A DNA stretch of 64,000 nucleotides from Pseudomonas paraversuta (GTDB lineage Bacteria; Pseudomonadota; Gammaproteobacteria; Pseudomonadales; Pseudomonadaceae): assembly GCF_904063065.1 (NCBI RefSeq), contig NZ_CAJFCL010000004.1:434001-498000 (forward strand), read 5' to 3'. Positions 1-8,004 of this stretch are shown one piece after another. The notes below the pieces were generated by a model. That model ran no database searches and was not told the DNA's origin. It saw nothing but the letters and a program-made list of their open reading frames with translations. The stretch's first letter is position 1. Each line of letters begins with the position of its first letter. A program made the position numbers and the translations under genes.

Positions 1-644
1 ACTTCATCGTCGGCTTCAGCCTGGGCAGCGGAATCATTAAAGACGCCAGCGAAATCTACGACCTCAAGCTCACCGGCGCAGGCCCGGCCCAATACGCACA
101 GGTCGAAATCGCCAGTCGGGCGTTCTGGAATCTCAAGCAGCAGCGCCGGCAACTGGCGGGCACCAGCGGCTGCGGGCTGTGTGGGGTGGAAGCGGTGGAA
201 CAAGCCCTGCCCGAGCTCAACGTACTTGCAGGGGCGCCCTTGCCGCCCGCCCAATGGCTTGAGGGTTTGCGCCAGCGCATCAGTGAATTCCAGCCGCTGG
301 GCCAACACTGCGGTGCGGTCCACGCAGCTGTTTATATGGACGCGCGGGGTGAGCTGCTGATGGGTCGCGAGGACATCGGCCGACACAACGCCCTCGACAA
401 ATTGATCGGCGCACTGGTACGCCAGAACATCGACTTCAGCGGCGGTGCGGCAATAGTTACCAGCCGTTGCAGCCTTGAACTGATTCAAAAAGTGTTGCGC
501 GCCGGTATCCAGACCCTGATCAGCCTGTCCTCGCCTACCGGCCTGGCGCTGCAATGGGCCCGACGCCACAACCTCAACCTCATTCATCTGCCACAAAAAA
601 GCGCACCACGGGTGTACAGCCCGGCGCAGGAGAGTCAAGCGTGA
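1..644 (+). CDS. fdhD: FdhD, formate dehydrogenase accessory sulfurtransferase (5' end outside window)
   Basis: FdhD passes sulfur from IscS to the molybdenum cofactor of formate dehydrogenases, in the cytoplasm. The reading frame is open from base 3, so the gene starts before the window. The visible part carries the FdhD signature GTSGCGLCG (about bases 159-185), whose two cysteines are the persulfide carriers, followed by the GREDIGRHNALDKLIG segment typical of the family. The stop codon (642-644) overlaps the GTG start of the next gene, so the two are translationally coupled. That fits FdhD serving the molybdoenzyme downstream. Family identity is certain; only the N-terminus is missing. 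Confidence 0.95.
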   Translation, partial: FIVGFSLGSGIIKDASEIYDLKLTGAGPAQYAQVEIASRAFWNLKQQRRQLAGTSGCGLCGVEAVEQALPELNVLAGAPLPPAQWLEGLRQRISEFQPLGQHCGAVHAAVYMDARGELLMGREDIGRHNALDKLIGALVRQNIDFSGGAAIVTSRCSLELIQKVLRAGIQTLISLSSPTGLALQWARRHNLNLIHLPQKSAPRVYSPAQESQA

Positions 645-2989
645 GCACTCATCATCAAGCCGACCAGACCCCTACCCCACGCTACAAGCCCTACAAAGGC
701 CCGGCAGGTGGCTGGGGCGCGCTGATCAGTGTGGCGCAGGCCTGGTTGACCAGCGACAACGCGCTGAAAAACCTGCGCATGATGCTCAAGACCAACCAGA
801 ACGGCGGTTTCGACTGTCCGGGTTGTGCATGGGGCGACTCGCCGGAAAGCGGCCTGGTCAAGTTCTGCGAGAACGGCGCCAAGGCGGTGAACTGGGAAGC
901 CACCAAGCGCCGGGTGGATGCCCCGTTCTTCGCCAAACACAGCGTAACGGCCTTGCTCGAGCAGAGCGATTACTGGCTGGAATACCAGGGTCGTCTGACC
1001 GAGCCGATGGCTTACAACGCTGAGACCGACCACTACACGCCCATCAGCTGGGACGCTGCGTTCGCATTGATCGCTAGGCACTTGCTGAATCTCTCCAGCC
1101 CCAATCAGGCCGAGTTCTACACCTCGGGCCGGGCCAGCAATGAAGCGGCGTATTTGTATCAACTGTTCGTGCGCGCGTTCGGCACCAACAACTTCCCGGA
1201 CTGCTCGAACATGTGCCATGAGGCCAGCGGCGTAGCCCTGGCGCAGAGTATCGGGGTGGGCAAAGGTACAGTGACGTTCGACGACTTCGAGCACGCAGAC
1301 GCTATATTCGTGCTCGGGCAGAATCCGGGCACCAACCACCCGCGCATGCTCGAGCCATTGCGTGAAGCGGTTAAACGCGGTGCCCAGGTGGTCTGCGTCA
1401 ACCCGCTCAAGGAGCGCGGTCTGGAGCGTTTTCAACATCCGCAGCATCCACTGGAAATGCTCACCAACGGCGACCGGCCAACCAACACCGCCTACCTGCG
1501 CCCTGCACTGGGCGGTGATATGGCGCTGTTGCGCGGTATGGCCAAGTTTCTGCTGCAATGGGAGCGCGATGCCCAGGCGGCCGACCTGCCTGCCGTGTTT
1601 GATCACGCTTTTCTGAATGAACATACCGATGGCGTGCTCGATTACATCGCCAGCCTGGATGCCACCTCGTGGGATCACATCGTCGAGCAATCGGGCCTGA
1701 CCCTGGTCGACGTCGAACGTGCTGCGCGCATGTACCTCAAGGGCAAAAACGTAATCATGTGCTGGGCAATGGGTATCACCCAGCACCGGCATTCGGTGCA
1801 GACGATCCAGGAAATCGCCAACCTGATGTTGCTGCGCGGCAATATCGGTCGCCCGGGTGCCGGGCTGTGTCCGGTACGTGGCCACAGTAACGTGCAGGGC
1901 GACCGCACCATGGGCATCAACGAGCGCCCGCCGGTGGCTTTCCTTGACTCCCTGGAGCGTCGCTTCAAGTTCAAGGTACCCCGTGACAATGGCCACAACG
2001 TGGTCGAAGCCATTCACGCCATGCTCGAAGGACGCGCCAAGGTGTTTATCGGGCTGGGCGGCAACTTTGCCCAGGCCACCCCGGACAGCCCGCGCACCGC
2101 CGAGGCGCTGCGCAATTGCGACCTGACGGTGCAGATCAGCACCAAGCTCAACCGCAGCCATCTGATGCACGGCAAGCAAGCGTTGATTTTGCCGTGCCTG
2201 GGCCGTACCGATATCGACATCCAGGCTGAAGGCCCCCAGGCGGTCACAGTGGAAGACTCATTCAGCATGGTCCACGACTCCAATGGCCAGTTGCAGCCAT
2301 TGTCGAATCAGATGCGCTCGGAACCTTCGATCATTGCCGGTATAGCTGCCGCCACCCTGGGCACCCATCCGGTTGACTGGAACTGGGTGGTGGCCGACTA
2401 CAGACGCATTCGGGAACTGATTGCCGACACCATCCCCGGCTTCAAAGATTTCAACACCCGGATTCAGCACCCGGGCGGCTTCTACCTTGGCAACTCTGCC
2501 GGGGCGCGGCAGTGGAATACCCCGACCCTGCGCGCCAACTTCCGGCCTAACGTGCTGCCCCAGGATCTGGTGGATGCCCGCACCCGTGCGACCGGGAAAC
2601 TGCCTGACCTGATCCTGCAATCAATGCGCTCCCACGATCAGTACAACACCACCATTTATGGTCTGGATGACCGCTATCGCGGGGTTAAAGGTCAGCGTGA
2701 CGTTCTGTTCGTCAACGAAGCCGATATCATCCGCCTGGGCTTCAAGCCGGGGCAGAAGGTCGACATCGTGTCGATCTGGAACGACGACCGTGAGCGCCGG
2801 GTCAAAAACTTCACGCTGCTGGCTTTCGATATACCCGCAGGTCAGGCTGCCGCCTACTACCCCGAAGTCAATCCGCTGGTGCCGCTTGAAAGCACGGGGG
2901 ATGGCAGCCATACGCCGACTTCCAAGTTCGTGGCCATATGCCTTGAAGCAGCGAGCCCGTCGAAGCTGATCATGGCCAGGACGGGTTAA
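641..2989 (+). CDS. FdhF/YdeP-type molybdopterin oxidoreductase
   Basis: This is a 782-residue molybdopterin-guanine-dinucleotide enzyme of the formate dehydrogenase alpha / E. coli YdeP type (YdeP is about 760 residues). I chose GTG at 641 because AGGAG lies about 10 bases upstream and it overlaps the fdhD stop; the frame stays open 29 codons further upstream inside fdhD. The N-terminal FDCPGCAWGD (Cys59, Cys62) replaces the usual Cys-rich 4Fe-4S motif of FdhF, as in the YdeP subfamily. SNMCHEASG supplies the likely Mo-ligand Cys. The C-terminal part is a molydop_binding domain. No NAD-binding or quinone-coupling subunit is adjacent, so the electron partner and true substrate are unknown; formate is only an inference from fdhD. 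Confidence 0.9.
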   Translation: MSTHHQADQTPTPRYKPYKGPAGGWGALISVAQAWLTSDNALKNLRMMLKTNQNGGFDCPGCAWGDSPESGLVKFCENGAKAVNWEATKRRVDAPFFAKHSVTALLEQSDYWLEYQGRLTEPMAYNAETDHYTPISWDAAFALIARHLLNLSSPNQAEFYTSGRASNEAAYLYQLFVRAFGTNNFPDCSNMCHEASGVALAQSIGVGKGTVTFDDFEHADAIFVLGQNPGTNHPRMLEPLREAVKRGAQVVCVNPLKERGLERFQHPQHPLEMLTNGDRPTNTAYLRPALGGDMALLRGMAKFLLQWERDAQAADLPAVFDHAFLNEHTDGVLDYIASLDATSWDHIVEQSGLTLVDVERAARMYLKGKNVIMCWAMGITQHRHSVQTIQEIANLMLLRGNIGRPGAGLCPVRGHSNVQGDRTMGINERPPVAFLDSLERRFKFKVPRDNGHNVVEAIHAMLEGRAKVFIGLGGNFAQATPDSPRTAEALRNCDLTVQISTKLNRSHLMHGKQALILPCLGRTDIDIQAEGPQAVTVEDSFSMVHDSNGQLQPLSNQMRSEPSIIAGIAAATLGTHPVDWNWVVADYRRIRELIADTIPGFKDFNTRIQHPGGFYLGNSAGARQWNTPTLRANFRPNVLPQDLVDARTRATGKLPDLILQSMRSHDQYNTTIYGLDDRYRGVKGQRDVLFVNEADIIRLGFKPGQKVDIVSIWNDDRERRVKNFTLLAFDIPAGQAAAYYPEVNPLVPLESTGDGSHTPTSKFVAICLEAASPSKLIMARTG

Positions 2990-3059
2990 CCCGTACTGAA
3001 TCTGCAAAGCTGGATTGCTCGCCCCTGCAGAGCGGTTGAGGAATTCCAGGCACAAAAAA

Positions 3060-3082
3060 GGCCGTTTCCTGTGAAAACGGCC
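3060..3082. terminator. Hairpin after the fdhD-oxidoreductase operon
   Basis: GGCCGTTT and AAACGGCC form a perfect 8 bp stem with a 7-base loop. A run of A precedes it on the plus strand, so a U tail would appear only for transcription on the minus strand. It may still act in both directions. It lies 71 bases after the oxidoreductase stop. Confidence 0.55.
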
Positions 3083-3145
3083 TATGCCAACTAATTAAAA
3101 GACCCCCGAAAACCCATTAAGTTCCCGATAAAAAACAACAAGTTA

Positions 3146-3151
3146 TATAAT
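3146..3151 (+). promoter_or_regulatory. Possible -10 element (TATAAT) for the glycine-zipper gene
   Basis: A perfect TATAAT lies 91 bases upstream of the start codon at 3242, in an AT-rich stretch. I find no convincing -35 box at 16-18 bases, so this is only a candidate. Confidence 0.35.
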
Positions 3152-3241
3152 TGTGTACAACTCGTGTTACTGGTCGGAATTCGATTGTCACCACTCCCCG
3201 GCAGCCTCAGGATCGCGTCGTCATCCCTTTGAGGCTCACTT

Positions 3242-3718
3242 ATGAAGCTCACCTCGATTCTCTTGTTGTCCCTTGGCCTGGTCAGTGGCGTAGCCTCGGC
3301 CGGTGGCACCACCGAAGCCGGTGTAGGCGGCGCATTAGGCGGGGTACTCGGTGCCGTAGTCGGTCAACAACTCGGCGGCTCGACCGGATCAGCGATTGGT
3401 GCTGGCGTCGGCGGCGCAGCGGGTAGTGCCGTAGGCGCCGACAAACGCAGCCGTGGCGAAGCGGCCATTGGCGGCGCCCTCGGCGCAGCTGGCGGCAACG
3501 TACTGGGCCGCAGTGTCGGCGGCAGCACTGGCGGCCTGGTCGGTGCAGCGGCTGGCGGCGGCGCCGGTGGCGCGCTGGGTAACTACATGGGCAATAAAAG
3601 CGACGCCGATGATCGCCGCTACAACAGCCGCGATAACCGCCGTTACTACCGTGACGACAACCGTGGTCGCGGCCATGCCTATGGCCATCGCAAGAAAAAC
3701 AAGCATCGTCATCATTGA
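3242..3718 (+). CDS. Glycine-zipper (YMGG-like) secreted envelope protein
   Basis: The protein has 158 residues. Residues 1-20 form a clear signal peptide with cleavage after VASA. Residues 21-115 are almost entirely Gly, Ala, Val and Leu in repeated GxxxG patterns (glycine zipper), the kind of segment found in SlyB/YMGG-type envelope proteins. The C-terminal 45 residues are rich in Arg, Asp, Tyr and His and end in a His/Lys cluster. There is no lipobox cysteine, so it is not an obvious lipoprotein. It is monocistronic, flanked by hairpins on both sides. The exact function is unknown; the glycine-zipper segment suggests membrane insertion or oligomerisation. Confidence 0.8.
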   Translation: MKLTSILLLSLGLVSGVASAGGTTEAGVGGALGGVLGAVVGQQLGGSTGSAIGAGVGGAAGSAVGADKRSRGEAAIGGALGAAGGNVLGRSVGGSTGGLVGAAAGGGAGGALGNYMGNKSDADDRRYNSRDNRRYYRDDNRGRGHAYGHRKKNKHRHH

Positions 3719-3732
3719 TCGACCGCTTGAGA

Positions 3733-3758
3733 ACGGGAGCCGCAAGGCTCCCGTTTTT
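3733..3758 (+). terminator. Rho-independent terminator of the glycine-zipper gene
   Basis: ACGGGAGCC and GGCTCCCGT form a perfect 9 bp stem around a GCAA tetraloop, followed by a T run. It starts 15 bases after the stop codon. Confidence 0.9.
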
Positions 3759-3968
3759 CGTTTCGGTTCAGCCCTCTCCCGCAAAATTGTTTCAATGCAT
3801 TACGCCCGCCTGTTTACCCCCAATCATGCAACCTGCATGACCGTGCATTTCGTTAAAACTTCTAACTAATTGAAAAATATGAAACTGCTGCCAAATATTT
3901 AATTGGCATATCCCCTGCAATCTCTTGAATGAACGCTGCACTTCCTTCCATTCAGGAGCACAACAACA

Positions 3969-4901
3969 ATGATCGGGACAACTGAGCACTATCCCGCTGC
4001 CCTGCAAGACTCTTCTGGCCACTCAGGTGTTTCCTGGGCCGCCATTTTTGCCGGCGCAGCAGCAGCTGCCGCACTCTCCTTGCTACTCATCATGCTGGGT
4101 GCCGGCCTGGGCTTCTCGGCGGTTTCACCCTGGGCGAATGAGGGAGTGGGAGCAAAAGGTCTGGGCATTACTGCCATTATCTGGCTGGCCGTGACGCAGA
4201 TCATCGCCTCAGGCATGGGCGGCTATCTGGCAGGCCGGCTGCGGGTCAAATGGGCCAACATGCATGGCGATGAGGTGTACTTTCGCGATACAGCCCACGG
4301 CTTTTTGGCCTGGGCAGTAGCCACGCTGGTTACCGCCATGTTAATCGCCAGCTCGGTCAGCAGCGTGATTGGTAGCGGCGTTCAGGCCGGAGCCAGCGTT
4401 GCCTCGGGCGCCGCCACCGCCATGAGCAGTGCCGCCGGCAGCGCTGCAGGCAGCAACGCCAGCCACGGTTCGGGCAATAGCTCGGACTATTTCATCGACA
4501 CGCTGTTTCGCGATGATCGTGGCACCGCCGTCAGCGAAGACGCGGCCCATGGTGTGGTGACCCGCATCTTTGTCCGCAGTCTGGGCAACGACGGCCAACT
4601 GAGTGCAGAGGACCGTACTTACCTGGCACAAATTGTCGCCCAGCGTACCAACCTCAGCCAGCCTGAAGCCGAACAACGGGTTGACCAGGTCTATGCCAAG
4701 GCCCATCAAGCAGTTGCAGACGCCAAAGTAAAAGCCAAGGAAGCAGCAGACACCGCTGCCAAAGTAGCGGCCTGGACCACCCTGTGGATGTTTATCAGCC
4801 TGTTGCTCGGTGCGTTCTTCGCCAGCCTGTGCGCCACCTTTGGCGGCCGTCGCCGCGATGCAGTGACGTATCTGACCACTACCACCACACCCCTTGTTTA
4901 A
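3969..4901 (+). CDS. Multi-pass inner-membrane protein of unknown function
   Basis: The protein has 310 residues and I do not recognise a named family. An Ala/Leu-rich membrane segment lies at about residues 23-50, further ones at about 65-90 and 115-140, and a last one at about 265-290. Between them is a roughly 120-residue loop with an Ala/Ser/Gly-rich stretch and then a charged region that looks helical (many Ala, Lys, Glu). The C-terminus ends in a Thr repeat. AGGAG lies about 11 bases before the ATG. A 24-codon hydrophobic ORF with its own Shine-Dalgarno follows after 30 bases and the pair ends at a strong terminator, so they are probably co-transcribed. Confidence 0.7.
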   Translation: MIGTTEHYPAALQDSSGHSGVSWAAIFAGAAAAAALSLLLIMLGAGLGFSAVSPWANEGVGAKGLGITAIIWLAVTQIIASGMGGYLAGRLRVKWANMHGDEVYFRDTAHGFLAWAVATLVTAMLIASSVSSVIGSGVQAGASVASGAATAMSSAAGSAAGSNASHGSGNSSDYFIDTLFRDDRGTAVSEDAAHGVVTRIFVRSLGNDGQLSAEDRTYLAQIVAQRTNLSQPEAEQRVDQVYAKAHQAVADAKVKAKEAADTAAKVAAWTTLWMFISLLLGAFFASLCATFGGRRRDAVTYLTTTTTPLV

Positions 4902-4931
4902 CCCCGGACCTTTTGCTTACTGGAGAATAAA

Positions 4932-5006
4932 ATGCGCTCACTTCTGCTGCTATTTCTCGGCATTCCCATCCCGATCATCATCCTGATTGCGCTATTTGTT
5001 CACTGA
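4932..5006 (+). CDS. 24-residue hydrophobic membrane peptide
   Basis: A short ORF of 24 codons plus stop starts MRSLLLLFLG, contains an Ile/Pro core (IPIPIIIL) and ends LFVH. Nearly every residue after Arg2 is hydrophobic, so it can span the membrane once. A TGGAG ribosome binding site lies 7 bases upstream of the ATG. The stop is followed after 19 bases by a strong intrinsic terminator. It sits 30 bases after the 310-residue membrane protein and is probably co-transcribed with it, so it may be its small partner; that role is inference. It is below usual gene-calling length limits. Confidence 0.6.
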   Translation: MRSLLLLFLGIPIPIIILIALFVH

Positions 5007-5025
5007 TTCAGCGGATCAACCTGAC

Positions 5026-5056
5026 AACGGCCTTCCTTGTGAAGGCCGTTTTTTAT
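5026..5056 (+). terminator. Rho-independent terminator after the membrane protein/peptide pair
   Basis: AACGGCCTTC and GAAGGCCGTT form a perfect 10 bp stem with a 5-base loop, followed by a T run. The tail overlaps the last codons of the convergent Lrp-type gene. Confidence 0.92.
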
Positions 5057-5517
5057 ACCGGCAAGCAAGTGGTGGATTTGATCTCGGACAAGGCAACAAT
5101 CGAGTTCACCTCTTGAATGCCGGGCACCATCGACAGCTTTTCGAAGAAAAACCGTTCATAGGCTTCAATGTCAGCGGTGACGATACGCAGTAGAAAATCC
5201 ACCGCGCCCATCAGCACGTAACACTCCAGGACCTCAGGAAAGCCGCGAATGGCATCGGTAAACTCGGTGAAGTTGGAACGACCGTGGGCGTTGAGTTTGA
5301 TCTCGGCAAAAATCTGCGTATTGAGGCCGATTTTCTTACGATCGAGCAGGGTCACCTGGCCGCGGATAATCCCTTCGTCTTTCATCCGCTGAATCCGCCT
5401 CCAGCAAGGCGATTGCGACAACCCTACCTGCTCCGCGATTTGCGCACTGGACAGCGAGGCGTCCTCTTGCAGCAGCGCGAGAATGCGCCGGTCATAAGCA
5501 TCCAGCTCGATTCGCAT
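5053..5517 (-). CDS. Lrp/AsnC-family transcriptional regulator
   Basis: The protein has 154 residues, the usual length for Lrp/AsnC proteins. It has an N-terminal winged helix-turn-helix (residues 8-60, with SSAQIAEQVGLSQ as the first helices) and a C-terminal RAM/ACT-like effector domain (about 70-150). The start is supported by AGAGG about 8 bases upstream. It is divergent from a small ACT-like gene, with a 127-base region between them that contains a perfect palindrome just upstream of this start codon, so autoregulation is likely. The ligand is probably an amino acid, as in the family, but it cannot be read from sequence. Confidence 0.92.
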   Translation of the reverse strand: MRIELDAYDRRILALLQEDASLSSAQIAEQVGLSQSPCWRRIQRMKDEGIIRGQVTLLDRKKIGLNTQIFAEIKLNAHGRSNFTEFTDAIRGFPEVLECYVLMGAVDFLLRIVTADIEAYERFFFEKLSMVPGIQEVNSIVALSEIKSTTCLPV

Positions 5518-5540
5518 AGAAATACCTCTTTATGACGTAT

Positions 5541-5562
5541 TTAAGACTTGATCCAGTCTTAA
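5541..5562. promoter_or_regulatory. Palindromic candidate operator for the Lrp-type regulator
   Basis: TTAAGACT-N6-AGTCTTAA is a perfect 8 bp inverted repeat, 24 bases upstream of the regulator start. A partial copy of one arm (AGTCTAA) lies at 5624-5630, near the divergent gene. Lrp-family regulators commonly bind several such sites in divergent promoter regions. Confidence 0.55.
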
Positions 5563-5644
5563 TTTCGTTTAAATCCTGCATCTTAGATAAAAAATTCCCG
5601 CCCTGGCGTGTAAATATTTCTCCAGTCTAATCAGGAGTTTTAGC

Positions 5645-6001
5645 ATGCCGCCTCTGCAAGCCGTCAGCCACTCAGTCCGCCCCGACGTCTGGGCCAGCAA
5701 CGCCGCCCCATGTCCGGTGTACTTTTATATTCAGGCCGAGGCAGAGGCCGATGTGCTGTGCCGCGTACTGAATCTGTTTGCCTTGCAGCAACTGACTCCC
5801 CGATCGGTCAACGTAGAGCGCGACAACGACAGGTTAAGCATTGAAATTCTGAGTGATGAGCAAAGCTGGCACCGGGCTCAGGTGATTGGCGAAAAACTAC
5901 GCAACCTGGTCAGTGTCTTCGAAGTGCAATTGCTACCGGCCAAATCCCGGGACGCTGATTTCAAGGGTGGCGCCATGAACCACCAGCGCGTTGCCGGGTA
6001 A
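5645..6001 (+). CDS. Small ACT-domain-like protein, function unknown
   Basis: The protein has 118 residues. The middle (about residues 25-100) reads as a beta-alpha-beta fold, with VYFYIQAEAEADVLCRVLNL, then a second strand and helix, resembling ACT domains that bind amino acids. No enzyme domain is attached. CAGGAG lies 9 bases upstream of the ATG. It is divergent from the Lrp/AsnC regulator, which itself has a RAM/ACT-like domain, so the pair may form an amino-acid-sensing unit. The assignment to ACT is by pattern only. Confidence 0.6.
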   Translation: MPPLQAVSHSVRPDVWASNAAPCPVYFYIQAEAEADVLCRVLNLFALQQLTPRSVNVERDNDRLSIEILSDEQSWHRAQVIGEKLRNLVSVFEVQLLPAKSRDADFKGGAMNHQRVAG

Positions 6002-6060
6002 TAGCTCGCAACCATTGGCCAGGCCTGGGTGATGGGCCAGCAACTAGGCTTTGGACTTCA

Positions 6061-6091
6061 CGGCCCGGACAGGGATATGTCGGGCCGATGC
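6061..6091. other. GC-rich hairpin upstream of the orphan secretion ATPase gene
   Basis: CGGCCCGGACA and TGTCGGGCCG pair with one bulged base around a short loop. There is no T run after it, so it is not a canonical terminator. It ends about 10 bases before the Shine-Dalgarno sequence at 6102 and could affect either termination of the preceding gene or mRNA stability. Confidence 0.35.
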
Positions 6092-6112
6092 TTTAAAGCC
6101 CAAGGAGCTTGT

Positions 6113-7876
6113 ATGCACTTCGCCCCCGCCCATGACCACTGGCTGGATCTCAACGACCTGGTCACCGCACTCCTCGCCCAGGGCCGCCTGCACAAAGGTA
6201 GCGCAGAGCAGGCATTGAACGCTGGCCGCGAGCCTCGTCACAACGCCGTGCACCCGCTGGTGTTGCTGGCCAGCCTGCAGCTCATCGACCCCGGTCGCCC
6301 CGGCAAGGCCCTCGACCTTGAGACCCTCACCGCCTGGCTGGCGGAGCAATGCCAGCAGCCTTACATGCGCATAGATCCACTGAAAATTGATGTCGTGACG
6401 GTTACCGGACTGATGTCCCTGGCATTTGCCCAACGGCATGAAATCCTCGCGGTGGCGGCAGATCAACAGTCCATTACCATCGCCAGCGCTCAACCCGGGG
6501 TCAGCCGCTGGGAAGCGGATCTCAAGCAAGTGCTCAAACGGCCCATCAAGCGTGTGGTTGCCAACCCTCTGGATATCCAGCGCCTGAATGTGGAATTTTT
6601 TCAGCTGGCCAGATCGGTCAACGGCGCCACGCTAAATGATCATAAAACCAGCAAGCAGACCAACCTCGAACAACTACTCACCCTCGGCGGCGGCCAGACG
6701 CCCGATGCCAACGACGCGCATATTGTGAATATCGTCGACTGGCTGTTTCAGTACGCCTTCGAGCAACGCGCCAGTGACATCCACATCGAGCCGCGTAGTG
6801 AGCAGGGCGGCGTACGCTTTCGCATTGATGGCGTGCTACATAACGTTTACCAATTTCCGACACAGGTGACGACGGCCGTTGTCAGCCGCCTCAAGAGCCT
6901 GGGCCGGATGAATGTCGCCGAAAAGCGCAAACCCCAGGATGGCCGGATCAAAATCAGAACCCCGGCCGGGGCACAGGTTGAACTGCGGCTCGCCACCTTG
7001 CCCACCGCCTTTGGCGAAAAAATGGTGATGCGTATTTTTGATCCGCAGGTGCTGCTCAAGAGTTTCGACCAGCTCGGTTTTACCCCGCAAGACCTGCAAC
7101 GCTGGCAGCACATGACCCGCCAGCCCCACGGCATTATTTTACTCACCGGCCCCACCGGTTCGGGTAAAACCAGCACCCTCTACGCAACCCTCAAACAGCT
7201 GGCCACAGAACAGATCAACCTGTGCACCCTTGAAGACCCCATCGAAATGATTGAGCCGGCGTTCAATCAAATGCAGGTGCAACCCGGCATCGACCTGACT
7301 TTCGCCAGTGGCGTACGCGCCCTGATGCGCCAGGATCCGGACATCATCATGCTCGGCGAGATACGCGATCTGGAAACTGCCGAAGTCGCGATTCAGGCCG
7401 CCCTGACCGGCCATCTGGTGCTGTCGACCCTGCACACCAACGATGCTCCCAGCGCCATCAGTCGCCTGCAGGAACTGGGCGTCGCGCCTTATTTGATCAA
7501 GGCCACGCTGCTGGGGGTCATGGCACAACGACTGGTGAAAACCTTGTGTCCCGAATGTAAAAACGAGGAGCCATTGACGCCGGACGACTGGCAGAGTTTC
7601 GTCAAACAATGGCCGGGACCAGCACCGGAGCGTACCTGCAGGGCGACGGGCTGTGCTGTGTGCCGGGATACGGGCTACCGTGGCCGGGCCGGTATCTACG
7701 AAATAATGCTGATGAATGACAGCCTCAGAACCTTGATCGATTCCCGGACCGACTTGAACGCCGTACATCGCGCAGCGTGCGCCGCAGGCATGCAGCCCTT
7801 GCGACTGGCGGCAGCCCATAAAGTGGCCACAGGCATGACCACGCTGGAGGAAGCTTTGCGCGTTACACCTGCGTGA
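6113..7876 (+). CDS. Orphan GspE/PilB-family secretion ATPase
   Basis: This 587-residue traffic ATPase powers type II secretion or type IV pilus assembly in its relatives. The ATG at 6113 has AAGGAG 5 bases upstream; an in-frame start 28 codons earlier has none. The N-terminal 200 residues resemble a degenerate GspE_N/MshEN domain. Walker A is GPTGSGKTST (346-355), the Asp box and Walker B follow (DPDIIMLGEIRD from 408), and a His box is LSTLHTND. A C-terminal zinc-type motif is CPEC (479-482) plus a second Cys pair in CRATGCAVC. All catalytic residues look intact. No pilin, platform protein or secretin gene is nearby, so its machine must be encoded elsewhere, if any. Confidence 0.9.
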   Translation: MHFAPAHDHWLDLNDLVTALLAQGRLHKGSAEQALNAGREPRHNAVHPLVLLASLQLIDPGRPGKALDLETLTAWLAEQCQQPYMRIDPLKIDVVTVTGLMSLAFAQRHEILAVAADQQSITIASAQPGVSRWEADLKQVLKRPIKRVVANPLDIQRLNVEFFQLARSVNGATLNDHKTSKQTNLEQLLTLGGGQTPDANDAHIVNIVDWLFQYAFEQRASDIHIEPRSEQGGVRFRIDGVLHNVYQFPTQVTTAVVSRLKSLGRMNVAEKRKPQDGRIKIRTPAGAQVELRLATLPTAFGEKMVMRIFDPQVLLKSFDQLGFTPQDLQRWQHMTRQPHGIILLTGPTGSGKTSTLYATLKQLATEQINLCTLEDPIEMIEPAFNQMQVQPGIDLTFASGVRALMRQDPDIIMLGEIRDLETAEVAIQAALTGHLVLSTLHTNDAPSAISRLQELGVAPYLIKATLLGVMAQRLVKTLCPECKNEEPLTPDDWQSFVKQWPGPAPERTCRATGCAVCRDTGYRGRAGIYEIMLMNDSLRTLIDSRTDLNAVHRAACAAGMQPLRLAAAHKVATGMTTLEEALRVTPA

Positions 7877-8004
7877 TGATTCGTTTTGACTAAAATCTAA
7901 ACAGTTGCACCGTTTACATGCAGGAGTGAGCTCACGAGCCTTGGCCGTTGAGTGCATACAATCAGGTCGGTTCTTTCCCCTTACACCTCGAACAAGGAAT
8001 TGTC

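Noticed and set aside
635..2179. 514-codon open frame on the minus strand opposite the YdeP-type gene
   Set aside because: It lies wholly opposite a well-conserved coding gene and has no recognisable motif. Long antisense frames are common in GC-rich coding DNA.
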